Below are positions 26,081 to 34,947 of a stretch of 64,000 bases of DNA, one piece after another. Position 1 is the stretch's first letter, and every line of letters begins with the position of its first letter. This stretch comes from Lachnospira sp. UBA3212 (GTDB taxonomy: Bacteria > Bacillota > Clostridia > Lachnospirales > Lachnospiraceae), in contig DEWK01000014.1 of the NCBI GenBank assembly GCA_002363615.1, positions 62,001-126,000 of the forward strand, written 5' to 3'. The notes beneath the pieces were generated by a model that was not told the DNA's origin, ran no database searches, and saw only the letters and a list, made by a program, of their open reading frames with translations. The translations under genes and the position numbers were made by a program.

Positions 26081-26830
26081 TTATGACTCCTTCGGTCGAA
26101 CCTCTAAGCCCTGACCTTCTAGCATGGTAATGATTTGCTCTCTTGCCATGGCACCCATATGCTTTTGGTCTTCCTTGCTAAAGTCTGCCGGGTAAAGTGG
26201 GGTTCCAATCTCCATGGTAACCTTGGCAGGACGAATCCAAGGAAAATGATCTTCAAAGACCCGGTTGGTTCCATGAATAGCAATGGGAACGATTGGAGTC
26301 TTTGCCTTCACGCCCATTCTAAGGCTTCCTTCCTTAAATTCATGCACCTTTCCATCCTTGCTTCTGGTTCCCTCCGGAAAAATGAAAATAGAGATGCCTT
26401 CCTTTAATTTCTTGGTTCCATCGGAAATCATTCGTACCGCATCCTTCATGTTTTTACGGTCAAAAAATAGACAGTTCACAAAATACATCCACCAATTTAA
26501 AAATGGTACTTTTTTTATCTCTACTTTGGAAACAAAACCGATTCTGCCCGGCAATCTGGTATAACCCGTTAAGATATCAAAGAAACCACTGTGATTTCCC
26601 ACGTAAAGGCAGGCTTGGTTTTCCGGAAGTCTCTCTTTTCCCATAACCGTAATCTTAGTTCCGGCAATCCAAAGAATCAGACGAAAAATTCCTCTTACAA
26701 AAAACAGAGCCATCTTGTCTCTGCGTTCCTTGTGTCCTCCCAGACCAACCAACCATAAAATCAGGTAAATTGGAAGGCTGAGAAGGAAAAATAATAGGAT
26801 GACTATTAATATGACTAGCAATCGAATCAT
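26081..26830 (-). CDS. plsC: 1-acyl-sn-glycerol-3-phosphate acyltransferase
   Basis: 249 aa membrane enzyme making phosphatidic acid from lysophosphatidic acid. An N-terminal hydrophobic helix is followed by the acyltransferase motifs: NHSGFFD (catalytic NHx4D), the lysophosphatidate motif IFPEGTRSKDGK, and VPIAIHGTNRVF. It follows malQ by 30 bp in the same orientation. Confidence 0.93.
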   Translation of the reverse strand: MIRLLVILIVILLFFLLSLPIYLILWLVGLGGHKERRDKMALFFVRGIFRLILWIAGTKITVMGKERLPENQACLYVGNHSGFFDILTGYTRLPGRIGFVSKVEIKKVPFLNWWMYFVNCLFFDRKNMKDAVRMISDGTKKLKEGISIFIFPEGTRSKDGKVHEFKEGSLRMGVKAKTPIVPIAIHGTNRVFEDHFPWIRPAKVTMEIGTPLYPADFSKEDQKHMGAMAREQIITMLEGQGLEVRPKES

Positions 26831-26860
26831 CTACATTCCCTCTTTCTATCTCTAAAATTT

Positions 26861-28354
26861 CTATCTTGCATATAGGTCCGTTAGGTCCCTAAGCTTATCT
26901 GCCAGCTTTTCATCTAAAAGGCCCTTTTTAAGTAAAAGCTTCCAATTTCCTGCTGGTTCTCCCGGTGTATTCATCCGCCCTCTTTCATCGAATGAAAGCA
27001 AATCCCACACCGGTATAATAGCATACCTTGAAACACTGGATAATGCAAGTTCTATCATAGCCCAGGAAATATCCTTCTTATCGCTGTGAAGATACTTCTT
27101 AGTAAAGGCCTGTTGCTCCCTGCTTAATCCTTTATACCAACCCAGGGTGGTATTGTTATCATGGGTTCCTGTATAGCAAATGGTATTTTTATCAAAATGA
27201 TGAGGCAAAAAGCCGGAATCTCCCATGCCCTCAAAAGCAAATTGTAAAACCTTCATTCCAGGAAATCCAAAATCATCTCGCAGTCTTTCTACCTCCGGGG
27301 TAATCACCCCAAGGTCTTCTGCAAAGATGGGAAGTCCTCCCCCAAAATGTTTTTCAATCTCATAAAAGAAATCGTGGTCTGGCCCCTTCTCCCAGTGCCC
27401 CGGGATGGCAGTCTTTGCCTTGGCTGGCACAGACCAATAGGCCTCAAATCCTCGAAAATGATCAATTCTTAGATAATCCAATAGATGAAGTTGGTGACCA
27501 ATTCTTTTTTTCCACCAATCATATTCATCTTCCTTCATCTTAGCCCAATTATACAGGGGATTTCCCCATAGTTGTCCGGTTTTAGAAAAATAATCCGGTG
27601 GAACTCCGGCTAGTGCCCTTGGAAATCCCTTTTCATCTAGCTGATACAGTTCCTTATGTGCCCACACATCCGCCCCGTCTAAGGCAACAAAGATAGGCAG
27701 ATCTCCCACCAAATAGATGCCCCTTTCATTGGCATAGTCTTTTAAGCGAAACCACTGCCTATAAAACATAAACTGAAGGAAGGCATAATAGTCCTGGTCC
27801 TTTTGAAACTCATCCCTAGGACGGTACTCACGATGGGATTTCTCCCAGTCAAGCCAGGATTTTCCCCCTTCTTTCTTCTTTATGGCACAGTATAAGGTAA
27901 ATTCCTCTAACCACCATCCATGCTCATATAAGAAGTAGTGGTAGTCTGAAATTAACTTTGAATCCTTTTTTACCCCTAAGAAATTCTTATAGGCAAGCAA
28001 AAACAGTTCTTCCTTATAAGGAATCACCCTTCCGTAATCTACCTGACTCGCCTTTGCAAATGGTCTTTTAAAAAGATCCTCTTCCTGTAAAAGACCTTCC
28101 CTTACTAATTCCTCCGGACTAATTAACAAAACCTGTCCTGCAAAGGAAGAATAGGATTGATAGGGAGAATCTCCATAGCCCGTGGGTCCAATGGGAAGGA
28201 CCTGCCAAAGTGTCTGGTGGGCTCTCTGCAAAAAATCTACAAATGCCCTTGCGCTAGGTCCCAAATCTCCAATACCAAATTCCGTATGAAGACTGGTAGG
28301 ATGCATTAAAACCCCTGACATCCGATATTTTGTGTTTTCTTTCCACTTACTCAT
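26861..28354 (-). CDS. malQ: 4-alpha-glucanotransferase (amylomaltase)
   Basis: 497 aa GH77 enzyme that transfers alpha-1,4-glucan segments between maltodextrins. Marks: SGVLMHPTSLHTEFGIGDLG at the N-terminus, PTGYGDSPYQSYSSFAG, the nucleophile region LRIDHFRGFEAYW with its Asp, the acid/base region IFAEDLGVITPEV, and CYTGTHDNNTTLGW with the stabilising Asp. GAGGAGGA is the ribosome binding site. It works with glycogen phosphorylase (19393-21849). Confidence 0.96.
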   Translation of the reverse strand: MSKWKENTKYRMSGVLMHPTSLHTEFGIGDLGPSARAFVDFLQRAHQTLWQVLPIGPTGYGDSPYQSYSSFAGQVLLISPEELVREGLLQEEDLFKRPFAKASQVDYGRVIPYKEELFLLAYKNFLGVKKDSKLISDYHYFLYEHGWWLEEFTLYCAIKKKEGGKSWLDWEKSHREYRPRDEFQKDQDYYAFLQFMFYRQWFRLKDYANERGIYLVGDLPIFVALDGADVWAHKELYQLDEKGFPRALAGVPPDYFSKTGQLWGNPLYNWAKMKEDEYDWWKKRIGHQLHLLDYLRIDHFRGFEAYWSVPAKAKTAIPGHWEKGPDHDFFYEIEKHFGGGLPIFAEDLGVITPEVERLRDDFGFPGMKVLQFAFEGMGDSGFLPHHFDKNTICYTGTHDNNTTLGWYKGLSREQQAFTKKYLHSDKKDISWAMIELALSSVSRYAIIPVWDLLSFDERGRMNTPGEPAGNWKLLLKKGLLDEKLADKLRDLTDLYAR

Positions 28355-28524
28355 AGCTTTCTTCCTCCTCTCTCTCCTATTCGACTGAGTTAGATTATAC
28401 TAGAAAAACCACCCGAAACCAAGTTTTTTCTAAGAGAAAATCATGTAAAATTCACAGAAGCATGTTATAATACATTCATCTTTTGTCAAGACTTGAATAA
28501 TAACAATAAGGAGGCTTGTCAACC

Positions 28525-29271
28525 ATGTCAAACGACCAGCAGGTACTAGATTCGAAAGTAAAACGATATCAGAAGGGACTAGTCTTATCAATCCTTGGAA
28601 TCATGTTTCTTTTGATTCATATTAACATTACCACGGGAAAGGTCTATCCGGATTATAACTTTGCCCTAGGGGACCGTACTATTATCCAGAAATATACCAT
28701 TTCCCAACAGTACGGAGCCAATACCACAGAAATCTACAATCCGGAAACCGGTATGATGGTGATCGGAGACATTGATTTTAAGGGATTTCGCATAGACCTG
28801 TTTCACGATTTAGTAGGCTTAGTCCTTCTGATTTTAGGCTTCTCCCTTTTAAAAGAGCGCAACCCCTTGTTTCGTCTAGGAATCATAAGTGCCGGCTTTG
28901 CCTTCCTCTTACAGACAGCCCTAATCCTAATGCCATTTTTTGTAAATGGTATAAAGTTAACCACCGTGGCTTTTTTCTTAAGTGTAGCAACCTGTGTGGC
29001 AAAGATTCTTACCACCTATTCTTTTGTAAGCGGAATCTGCGCCTGCATTCCCGGAACCATTTTCCAAAACGACCGTAAGTCCATCCTGCTTTTCTGGTTT
29101 GGTTCTTTCGTGACTTGGGCAGTGGTTTCCATTATTACCTGGCTTATGCTGAACCCTTTTTTAATCGGGATTTATTATGCCCTTCAGATTCTGTCTACCG
29201 CTATCTACCTTGCTAGAATCATTTACCTTCGTAACTATATCACAGGCCAGGTGACCTCGATTATTTCATAA
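28525..29271 (+). CDS. Polytopic membrane protein of unknown function
   Basis: 248 aa from an ATG with AAGGAGG eight bases upstream (a TTG three codons earlier is rejected). About five to six hydrophobic helices: GLVLSILGIMFLLIHINIT, a loop with NPETGMMVIGDIDFKGF, DLVGLVLLILGFSLL, and further segments. A -10 (TATAAT, 28466-28471) lies upstream. It is followed at 15 bp by a second membrane protein; the two share layout (N-terminal helix, extracytoplasmic loop, several helices), so they may work as a pair. No family recognised. Confidence 0.72.
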   Translation: MSNDQQVLDSKVKRYQKGLVLSILGIMFLLIHINITTGKVYPDYNFALGDRTIIQKYTISQQYGANTTEIYNPETGMMVIGDIDFKGFRIDLFHDLVGLVLLILGFSLLKERNPLFRLGIISAGFAFLLQTALILMPFFVNGIKLTTVAFFLSVATCVAKILTTYSFVSGICACIPGTIFQNDRKSILLFWFGSFVTWAVVSIITWLMLNPFLIGIYYALQILSTAIYLARIIYLRNYITGQVTSIIS

Positions 29272-29286
29272 AGTATGGAGAAAAAC

Positions 29287-30015
29287 ATGAATCGATCTTA
29301 TGTCAAACAGGGAAAGATGGTCTGCCTGGGAATTTTCTTTTTAAGTCTCCAAGCCTTCCTTTCCTTATGCTATGAAATATTAGAATATCTTTCTGATGCC
29401 AGGGGCTTTACCCTTCCTTTTTCTTATGGGATTGATTATCCGGGACTGGATGCCAGAAAAGGACAGCTTACCCGCTTTCTTCTCTCCCATATTACCGCAG
29501 GATTTACCGGAAAGAAATTTGGTTTAGAAAGTCTCTTCTTTCTTGTAGGAATGGTTCTGATCACCTTAGCCCTTTATCAGCTAAGGAATGCCCAAAAGAA
29601 TTATAAAAACGCCTGGATTGGTGGAGTAATTACCTGTATCGCCTATCTTCCCTTTCGTTTGTTACCACTTTTTACCAAGGCAAAAATCCTTCCGGGAGTC
29701 ATGGTCCTTCTCCTTGTAATTATCATTTCCTCCATGGGATTTCTTCTCATTAAATTTGCGGAAGGTTCCGGAAAAATGGTAGACGATTATACCTTAATGG
29801 AAGTAGGACAAGATCTTCACTTTGGAGCGGAACAGATTCTTTTAATTTTAATTTCCAGCTACCTTTTAAGCATTATGGAAAACATTGCATTTTTTATTTA
29901 TTTCTATATTCCACTTTTGCTTTTTATGGTATATGCTTACCTTTATCTTCTTTTTAAAATTAAAATACATATAAAAAAAAGCGGGCTTTTTTCTCCCGCT
30001 GGCTCTACAAAATAA
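29287..30015 (+). CDS. Second polytopic membrane protein of the pair
   Basis: About 242 aa from MNRSYVKQGK, whose ATG has TATGGAG at good spacing; an ATG four codons upstream lies within that site. About six hydrophobic segments (MVCLGIFFLSLQAFLSLCY, ILPGVMVLLLVIIISSMGF, NIAFFIYFYIPLLLFMVYA). An extracellular-type loop follows the first helix, as in the preceding gene. Function unknown. A short inverted GCGGG/CCCGC sequence overlaps the 3' end, and a bidirectional terminator follows. Confidence 0.7.
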   Translation: MNRSYVKQGKMVCLGIFFLSLQAFLSLCYEILEYLSDARGFTLPFSYGIDYPGLDARKGQLTRFLLSHITAGFTGKKFGLESLFFLVGMVLITLALYQLRNAQKNYKNAWIGGVITCIAYLPFRLLPLFTKAKILPGVMVLLLVIIISSMGFLLIKFAEGSGKMVDDYTLMEVGQDLHFGAEQILLILISSYLLSIMENIAFFIYFYIPLLLFMVYAYLYLLFKIKIHIKKSGLFSPAGSTK

Positions 30016-30055
30016 AATGGCTTGGTCCCTATTAGGGCCAGGCCATTTTATTTTT
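30013..30055. terminator. Bidirectional terminator between convergent genes
   Basis: AAAATGGC-TGG-CCC pairs with GGGCCAGGCCATTTT, with A/T runs on each side. It serves the plus-strand membrane gene pair and the minus-strand lipoprotein gene that ends at 30048. Confidence 0.75.
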
Positions 30056-30509
30056 CTTGTATCATTTCTCCTAATTTGTTTCGATTTTCTTCCGACAAAT
30101 AATAAAAATATCCATGTTCCTCTGTTTTGAAGAAAATATAGCCCTTATACAAGTCTAAATCCAGGAACAGATCGATTTCCTTCAGCTTATAGGTTTCTCC
30201 CTCAAGTTCAAAATCTTTTCCAAAATCATAGTAGACTCTACCATAAATTCCACCGGTTTTATATGATTTACTATCAAACAAAATCCTTAATTTTTTAGAT
30301 GGCAGGCACTCTTCTTTTACAATCCCTTCAAGGGTTTCCTTCACTTCCTTTTCATCCACTTCTACATAGGCTCCATCTACGTAAGTTTCAACGTGTTCAT
30401 CCCGGCCGGTTATTTTTTTGATTCGATTCTTGGCCCCTTGGAAGGAACAGGCTGATAAAGACATCATAAGAACTAGTACGACTCCCAAGAAACTTAATTT
30501 CTTTTTCAT
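30048..30509 (-). CDS. Predicted lipoprotein
   Basis: 153 aa with a clear lipoprotein signal (MKKKLSFLGVVLVLMMSLSAC; lipobox LSAC). The mature part is acidic and has Tyr/Phe-rich beta strands (GIYGRVYYDFGKDFELEGET, YIFFKTEEHGYFYYL). No family recognised. It lies downstream of the DUF1934 gene with a small gap and ends inside the bidirectional terminator. Confidence 0.78.
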   Translation of the reverse strand: MKKKLSFLGVVLVLMMSLSACSFQGAKNRIKKITGRDEHVETYVDGAYVEVDEKEVKETLEGIVKEECLPSKKLRILFDSKSYKTGGIYGRVYYDFGKDFELEGETYKLKEIDLFLDLDLYKGYIFFKTEEHGYFYYLSEENRNKLGEMIQEK

Positions 30510-30522
30510 TTCATTATCCCTT

Positions 30523-30906
30523 TCAAAATATTATCTCTATCCGGCAATTCGCATGGGAAATACCATCTAGAAACAATTCATATTCAATAAAAAATCTTCC
30601 ATCTTTTGCCTCAAGACTTCTGGTATAGGTCTCCATCTCAAAGGTCCCATAAGGGGTTTGATATGGCATCTTCACCCTTTCTCCCAAAGTAAACTCCAGG
30701 CTGTTTTTACTCTCTCCCCCTCGCACTACCTTGGCATACGCTTCTTCCATGACAATCATGCTTTTTCCAAAGGCATCTCGATACAAAAGATAATGCTTCC
30801 CATTTTTAAAATAGTAATTGCCCTGGTAACTTGCTGTTTCAGTATTCTCACTTTGATCCGCCAGAACCTGACTGTTTTTTACCCGAATCTTCCTATTTGC
30901 TTCCAT
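30523..30906 (-). CDS. DUF1934 (YwiB-like) beta-barrel protein
   Basis: 127 aa. The ending of the domain, YQTPYGTFEMETYTRSLE, with LGERVKMP before it, matches the DUF1934/YwiB family, a calycin-like small barrel without a known function. The ATG overlaps the upstream GntR gene by 14 bp, so the two are coupled. Confidence 0.85.
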   Translation of the reverse strand: MEANRKIRVKNSQVLADQSENTETASYQGNYYFKNGKHYLLYRDAFGKSMIVMEEAYAKVVRGGESKNSLEFTLGERVKMPYQTPYGTFEMETYTRSLEAKDGRFFIEYELFLDGISHANCRIEIIF

Positions 30907-31582
30907 GGATCGCCTTCTCTTTCCTTAAATTCTGGATAATTCGTTCCTGTTGATTTAAAATATGAGTCTTAATCACCGAAGTACCGGATGCAATGTCTCT
31001 TTTTTCTAAGGCTTCAATCATCAAAATATGTTCTTCTACCAGGGAATGTCTTGAACTAATATCCTTGATATACTCCACTCGATAACGATACATCTGCTCT
31101 CTTAGATTGTTTAAAAGATTCATCAGCTTAGAATTCCCTGTTGCCTGATAGATACAATCATGAAAAGCCTCATCCTTACTGGCAATCTTATTCGGATCAT
31201 CTAAGTCAATTACATCTTGAAATTCTTTTAAGGCCCGCTTTAATCCATCCATTTGTTCTCCATTGATTTTCTTGCAAGCGAGTTCCATTGCAAGCATCTC
31301 AAGGACAACTCTTACCTCTAACACCTCTTTTAAATCTTCCTCAGTAATGGAAGCAACAATAGCTCCCTTTCTAGGCGTCATTACCACAAGGCCCTCTAAT
31401 TCCAGTTTTCGAATTGCTTCACGAATTGGGGTTCGGCTAACCCCTAATTGATTTGCCAAATGGATTTCCATTAAACGCTCTCCCGGCTCGATATCTCCGG
31501 TAAGGATTGCTTCACGAAGTGTCTGAAATACCACATCACGAAGTGGCAACATTGCATTGGAATTTAATTGTAAATCTTTCAT
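30893..31582 (-). CDS. GntR-family (FadR subgroup) transcriptional regulator
   Basis: 229 aa. N-terminal winged helix (LREAILTGDIEPGERLMEIH, then LGVSRTPIREAIRKLELEGL) followed by a helical FCD ligand-binding domain with metal-ligand-type residues (DEAFHDCIYQATGN; LVEEHILMIEALEKRD). GntR-FCD proteins sense small acids or sugar acids; the ligand is unknown here. It lies 20 bp downstream of ispE and overlaps the DUF1934 gene. Confidence 0.92.
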   Translation of the reverse strand: MKDLQLNSNAMLPLRDVVFQTLREAILTGDIEPGERLMEIHLANQLGVSRTPIREAIRKLELEGLVVMTPRKGAIVASITEEDLKEVLEVRVVLEMLAMELACKKINGEQMDGLKRALKEFQDVIDLDDPNKIASKDEAFHDCIYQATGNSKLMNLLNNLREQMYRYRVEYIKDISSRHSLVEEHILMIEALEKRDIASGTSVIKTHILNQQERIIQNLRKEKAIHGSK

Positions 31583-31602
31583 CCTAAACTCCTTGTCTCT
31601 TT

Positions 31603-32556
31603 CTACAAACAGGTAGTTACCTGCAAAAACTCAAGTTCAAATTTTTTCCCAATCTTTCTTCCGCAGGCCATTGCCTCTTCTTCCTTTTCATACAAACCAA
31701 ACACCGTAGGTCCTGACCCTGTCATTAAAGAAAGCATGGCCCCTTCCTCTAACATAGCCTTTCTTACTTCTTCCACCACCGGATATTCCTTAGGTGTAAC
31801 TAGGGAAAGTACATTCCCCGCATAATTGGCCATCCCCTTTAAGTCTCCGGCCTTCATGGCCTCGATTACTTTTTTATTATCCGGGTGTTTTATGTTTTTT
31901 TCTGCATCCACTGCCTGGTACACCAATTTGGTGGATACTGCAATCGGCGGTTTTGCCAGAAGGACATAGGCCTTTGGCATTGGTGGAAGTTTGGTTAGTT
32001 TCTCCCCGATTCCTTCTGCTAAATAGGAACCGGCAAGAATGCAGTAGGGAACATCTGCTCCCAGGCTTAAACCAAAGTCTAAGAGTTCCTCTTGATGAAA
32101 GGGATTACCCAAAAGTTCATTCATGGCAAGAATGGCTCCCGCTCCATCTGCACTTCCTCCTGCCATTCCGGCTGCCACGGGCAGGTCCTTATAAACCACC
32201 AGGTCATAAACCATGTCTTTCGGATCAAACCCGGCTTTTTTTCTGCTTTCCGGAAGCTTTTGGTACATTTCTAAAATTCCCTTTGCTCCTAGGTAAACCA
32301 AATTATCTTCCATGGCGCATGGCTCACAGATTTGATAAATCGGCTCTTTTCCCAGTTCCTGCTTATTCATTCGGTCATAGGTGGTAAGAGAAAATTGCGA
32401 TTGGTCTCCTGTATCATCCCTACTGGTAAGGATAATTCGGTCCCAAATCCTTACACTTTCCATAATCATGGAAAGGAGATGGTAGCCATCCTCTCTGCGC
32501 CCAAGAACGTCTAAGCTAATATTGATTTTTCCATATCCACGTTTTGTTACCTGCAT
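31603..32556 (-). CDS. ispE: 4-diphosphocytidyl-2-C-methyl-D-erythritol kinase
   Basis: 317 aa GHMP kinase of the MEP isoprenoid pathway. Marks: KINISLDVLGRREDGYHLL at the N-terminus, the ATP-binding LPVAAGMAGGSADGAGAIL loop, GADVPYCILAGSYLAEGIGE and the C-terminal MTGSGPTVFGLY. The length is at the upper end of the family. Confidence 0.95.
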   Translation of the reverse strand: MQVTKRGYGKINISLDVLGRREDGYHLLSMIMESVRIWDRIILTSRDDTGDQSQFSLTTYDRMNKQELGKEPIYQICEPCAMEDNLVYLGAKGILEMYQKLPESRKKAGFDPKDMVYDLVVYKDLPVAAGMAGGSADGAGAILAMNELLGNPFHQEELLDFGLSLGADVPYCILAGSYLAEGIGEKLTKLPPMPKAYVLLAKPPIAVSTKLVYQAVDAEKNIKHPDNKKVIEAMKAGDLKGMANYAGNVLSLVTPKEYPVVEEVRKAMLEEGAMLSLMTGSGPTVFGLYEKEEEAMACGRKIGKKFELEFLQVTTCL

Positions 32557-32714
32557 CCTGCTAATCCTTTTGTTCTAAAATAAATACAATTAGCATTTTA
32601 TCATAGGCAAACAGAAAATAAAAGGTATTTTGAATACACTGTACAAAAATCAGTACAATACGCCAAAAAAATCCTACTCACATTCTATACTTTTGTATAA
32701 TATCCTTGAAAACA

Positions 32715-32750
32715 AAAGAGCCAACAGACCTAAGTCTATTGGCTCCCTTA
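32715..32750 (-). terminator. Terminator after the PH-domain gene
   Basis: GAGCCAA-AGAC pairs with GTCT-TTGGCTC just after the stop at 32756, followed by TTTTG on the minus strand. Between it and ispE (32557-32714) only AT-rich sequence is seen. Confidence 0.65.
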
Positions 32751-32755
32751 CCTTT

Positions 32756-33160
32756 TTACATAAGGTCGTTATCCATCATATCTCCATCTCCATCATCCAT
32801 GTCACCTTCTGACATAAATTCTCTGGCAGCTACACGCTTCTTCTGACGCTCCTTCTCCACATAGTCGGACAGTTTTTCCTTCACATCTCTTGAATGCTTC
32901 ACATGTAAAATATCAAACTGTGGGGTAGAACGGTCTGCCGAATCACAACGAATGGTTCCCACTCCCCAAATCCGATCCCAGAAGGATTGTCTTAAGGTCA
33001 CGTCCATAATTCGATACAAACGAATCTCTTCCTCTTTCTTGCTTAAAAAACCGGTAGTAATCAAAAGCTTTTCAGCTGTTAACTGATAAACGGTAAATGA
33101 CCATGGGAGTCCACAAAAGGTTCTCTTACGATCTTTCCATATAACCTTCTTTTCTGACAT
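32756..33160 (-). CDS. Bacterial PH-domain (bPH2/DUF304-type) protein
   Basis: 134 aa. The pattern YQLTAEKLLITTGFLSKKEE, followed by IRLYRIMDVTLRQSFWDRI and GVGTIRCDS, is characteristic of bPH2/YdbT-type domains, though this one lacks transmembrane helices. The C-terminus is Asp/Met-rich (SEGDMDDGDGDMMDNDLM). It is 15 bp downstream of the phosphoglucomutase gene. Function unknown. Confidence 0.8.
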   Translation of the reverse strand: MSEKKVIWKDRKRTFCGLPWSFTVYQLTAEKLLITTGFLSKKEEEIRLYRIMDVTLRQSFWDRIWGVGTIRCDSADRSTPQFDILHVKHSRDVKEKLSDYVEKERQKKRVAAREFMSEGDMDDGDGDMMDNDLM

Positions 33161-33175
33161 ATCTGCTCCTTTCTG

Positions 33176-34909
33176 TTACTTTACCATCTCATCAATCATG
33201 GCAAGTACCTTATTTCCAAAGTCCTCGCCCTTTGCATCAGCATCTTCTAAGGACTGACCCTTGATTCCATAATAGAACTTAATCTTTGGCTCTGTTCCGG
33301 AAGGTCTTACACATAACCAGGCGCCGTCTTCCAAATCAAAATAGAGTACATTCGAACTTGGAAGTCCGGTTTTAGTGGTCTCTCCACTTTCTAAATTCAA
33401 AATGGTATCCATCTTATAATCCCGGAAGGATACTACCTTAAATCCTGCGATTTCCTTTGGAGCATCCTGGCGTAAACAATTCATAATGTCCTGAATCTTC
33501 TGTAAACCTTCTACACCCTTAAGGGTAATGGCCTTAATCTGATCCTTGTAATATCCATACTTGCCATACATGTCTAACATAACATCCCAAAGAGTCTTTC
33601 CCTGCTCCTTGTAATAAGCTGCTGCTTCACAAAGAGCCATGGTGGCAACGATGGCATCCTTATCTCTTGCATGAGTTCCTACCAGACAACCATAAGACTC
33701 CTCAAAACCAAAGAGATAGGTTCCTTTTCCGGTTTGCTCACTCTTTAAAATCTGCTGACCGATATACTTAAATCCGGTTAAACATTCTACTAAACCGATA
33801 CCATAGTACTTAGCAATTTCATCTGCCATATTGGTACTTACAATGGTCTTAACCAGATAACCATCCTGTGGAAGTCCTTCCTTTTCCTTGATCTGAGAAA
33901 TCTCATAATCTCCAATCAAACAACCGGACATGTTACCTGTTAAGGTATGATACTCTCCTGCCTGATCCTTTACATAAACTCCTAAACGGTCTGCATCCGG
34001 ATCGGTGGCAAGTACTAAGTCTGCATCCACTTCTTTGGCAAGCTTTAAGCCCAGTTCAAAGGCCTCTGCTGCTTCCGGATTAGGATAAGACACGGTTGGG
34101 AAATCTCCATCTGGAAGTTCCTGTTCCTTAACCACATAAACATTCTTAAAGCCTAATTCCTTAAGGACTCTCCTAGCCGGAATATTACCGGTTCCATGAA
34201 GTGGAGAATAAACAATCTTTAACTGGTCTGCCATTCTCTGAATGGCTTCCGGATTTTTCACCTGCTCCTTTAATCTTGCAATGTAAGCATCGTCAATGTC
34301 CTTACCAATCACATGATAAAGACCGGCCTCGATTGCTTCTTTCTTGCCCATGGTCTTAGCTGAAGTAAAGTCTGTAATCGCTTTCACCTCGTCCATAATT
34401 CCCACATCGTGTGGTGGGGTAATCTGTGCTCCATCTTCCCAGTAAACCTTGTAACCATTATATTCTGGTGGATTGTGAGAAGCGGTAATATTAATACCTG
34501 CAATACAGGAAAGTTCCCTTACTGCAAATGACAATTCCGGTGTTGGACGAAGGGAATCAAACACATAGGCCGGAATTCCATTAGCATTCAAACATAAAGC
34601 TGCACAATCTGCAAATTCCGGAGACATATGTCTTGAATCGTAGGCAATGGCAACTCCCTTCTTCTTTTCTCCCACCTTAGCAATATAGTTTGCAAGTCCC
34701 TGGGTAGCTCTTCCCACCGTATAAAAATTCATACGATTGGTTCCTGCACCAATTACACCTCTAAGACCGGCGGTACCAAATTCCAGTTCCTTATAAAAGC
34801 GATCCTGAATCTCCTTGTCATCCCCTGCAATTGCTTCAAGTTCTTTTCTTGTTTCCTCATCAAATGCTGAATCTGTCAGCCACTTCTGATACTCTTCCAT
34901 GTAACCCAT
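33176..34909 (-). CDS. pgcA: Phosphoglucomutase/phosphomannomutase (alpha-D-phosphohexomutase)
   Basis: 577 aa. Interconverts glucose 1- and 6-phosphate. The catalytic Ser lies in GINITASHNPPEYNGYKVYW; the metal loop is VLATDPDADRLGVYV; the sugar loop is FGFEESYGCLVGTHARDKDA; the phosphate loop is CVRPSGTEPKIKFYYG. The N-terminal block TAGLRGVIGAGTNRMN is typical. It links glycogen phosphorylase product to glycolysis. Confidence 0.95.
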   Translation of the reverse strand: MGYMEEYQKWLTDSAFDEETRKELEAIAGDDKEIQDRFYKELEFGTAGLRGVIGAGTNRMNFYTVGRATQGLANYIAKVGEKKKGVAIAYDSRHMSPEFADCAALCLNANGIPAYVFDSLRPTPELSFAVRELSCIAGINITASHNPPEYNGYKVYWEDGAQITPPHDVGIMDEVKAITDFTSAKTMGKKEAIEAGLYHVIGKDIDDAYIARLKEQVKNPEAIQRMADQLKIVYSPLHGTGNIPARRVLKELGFKNVYVVKEQELPDGDFPTVSYPNPEAAEAFELGLKLAKEVDADLVLATDPDADRLGVYVKDQAGEYHTLTGNMSGCLIGDYEISQIKEKEGLPQDGYLVKTIVSTNMADEIAKYYGIGLVECLTGFKYIGQQILKSEQTGKGTYLFGFEESYGCLVGTHARDKDAIVATMALCEAAAYYKEQGKTLWDVMLDMYGKYGYYKDQIKAITLKGVEGLQKIQDIMNCLRQDAPKEIAGFKVVSFRDYKMDTILNLESGETTKTGLPSSNVLYFDLEDGAWLCVRPSGTEPKIKFYYGIKGQSLEDADAKGEDFGNKVLAMIDEMVK

Positions 34910-34947
34910 TACGTTTTTTTACCTCCTAATTATAAACTCCGTCTCTA

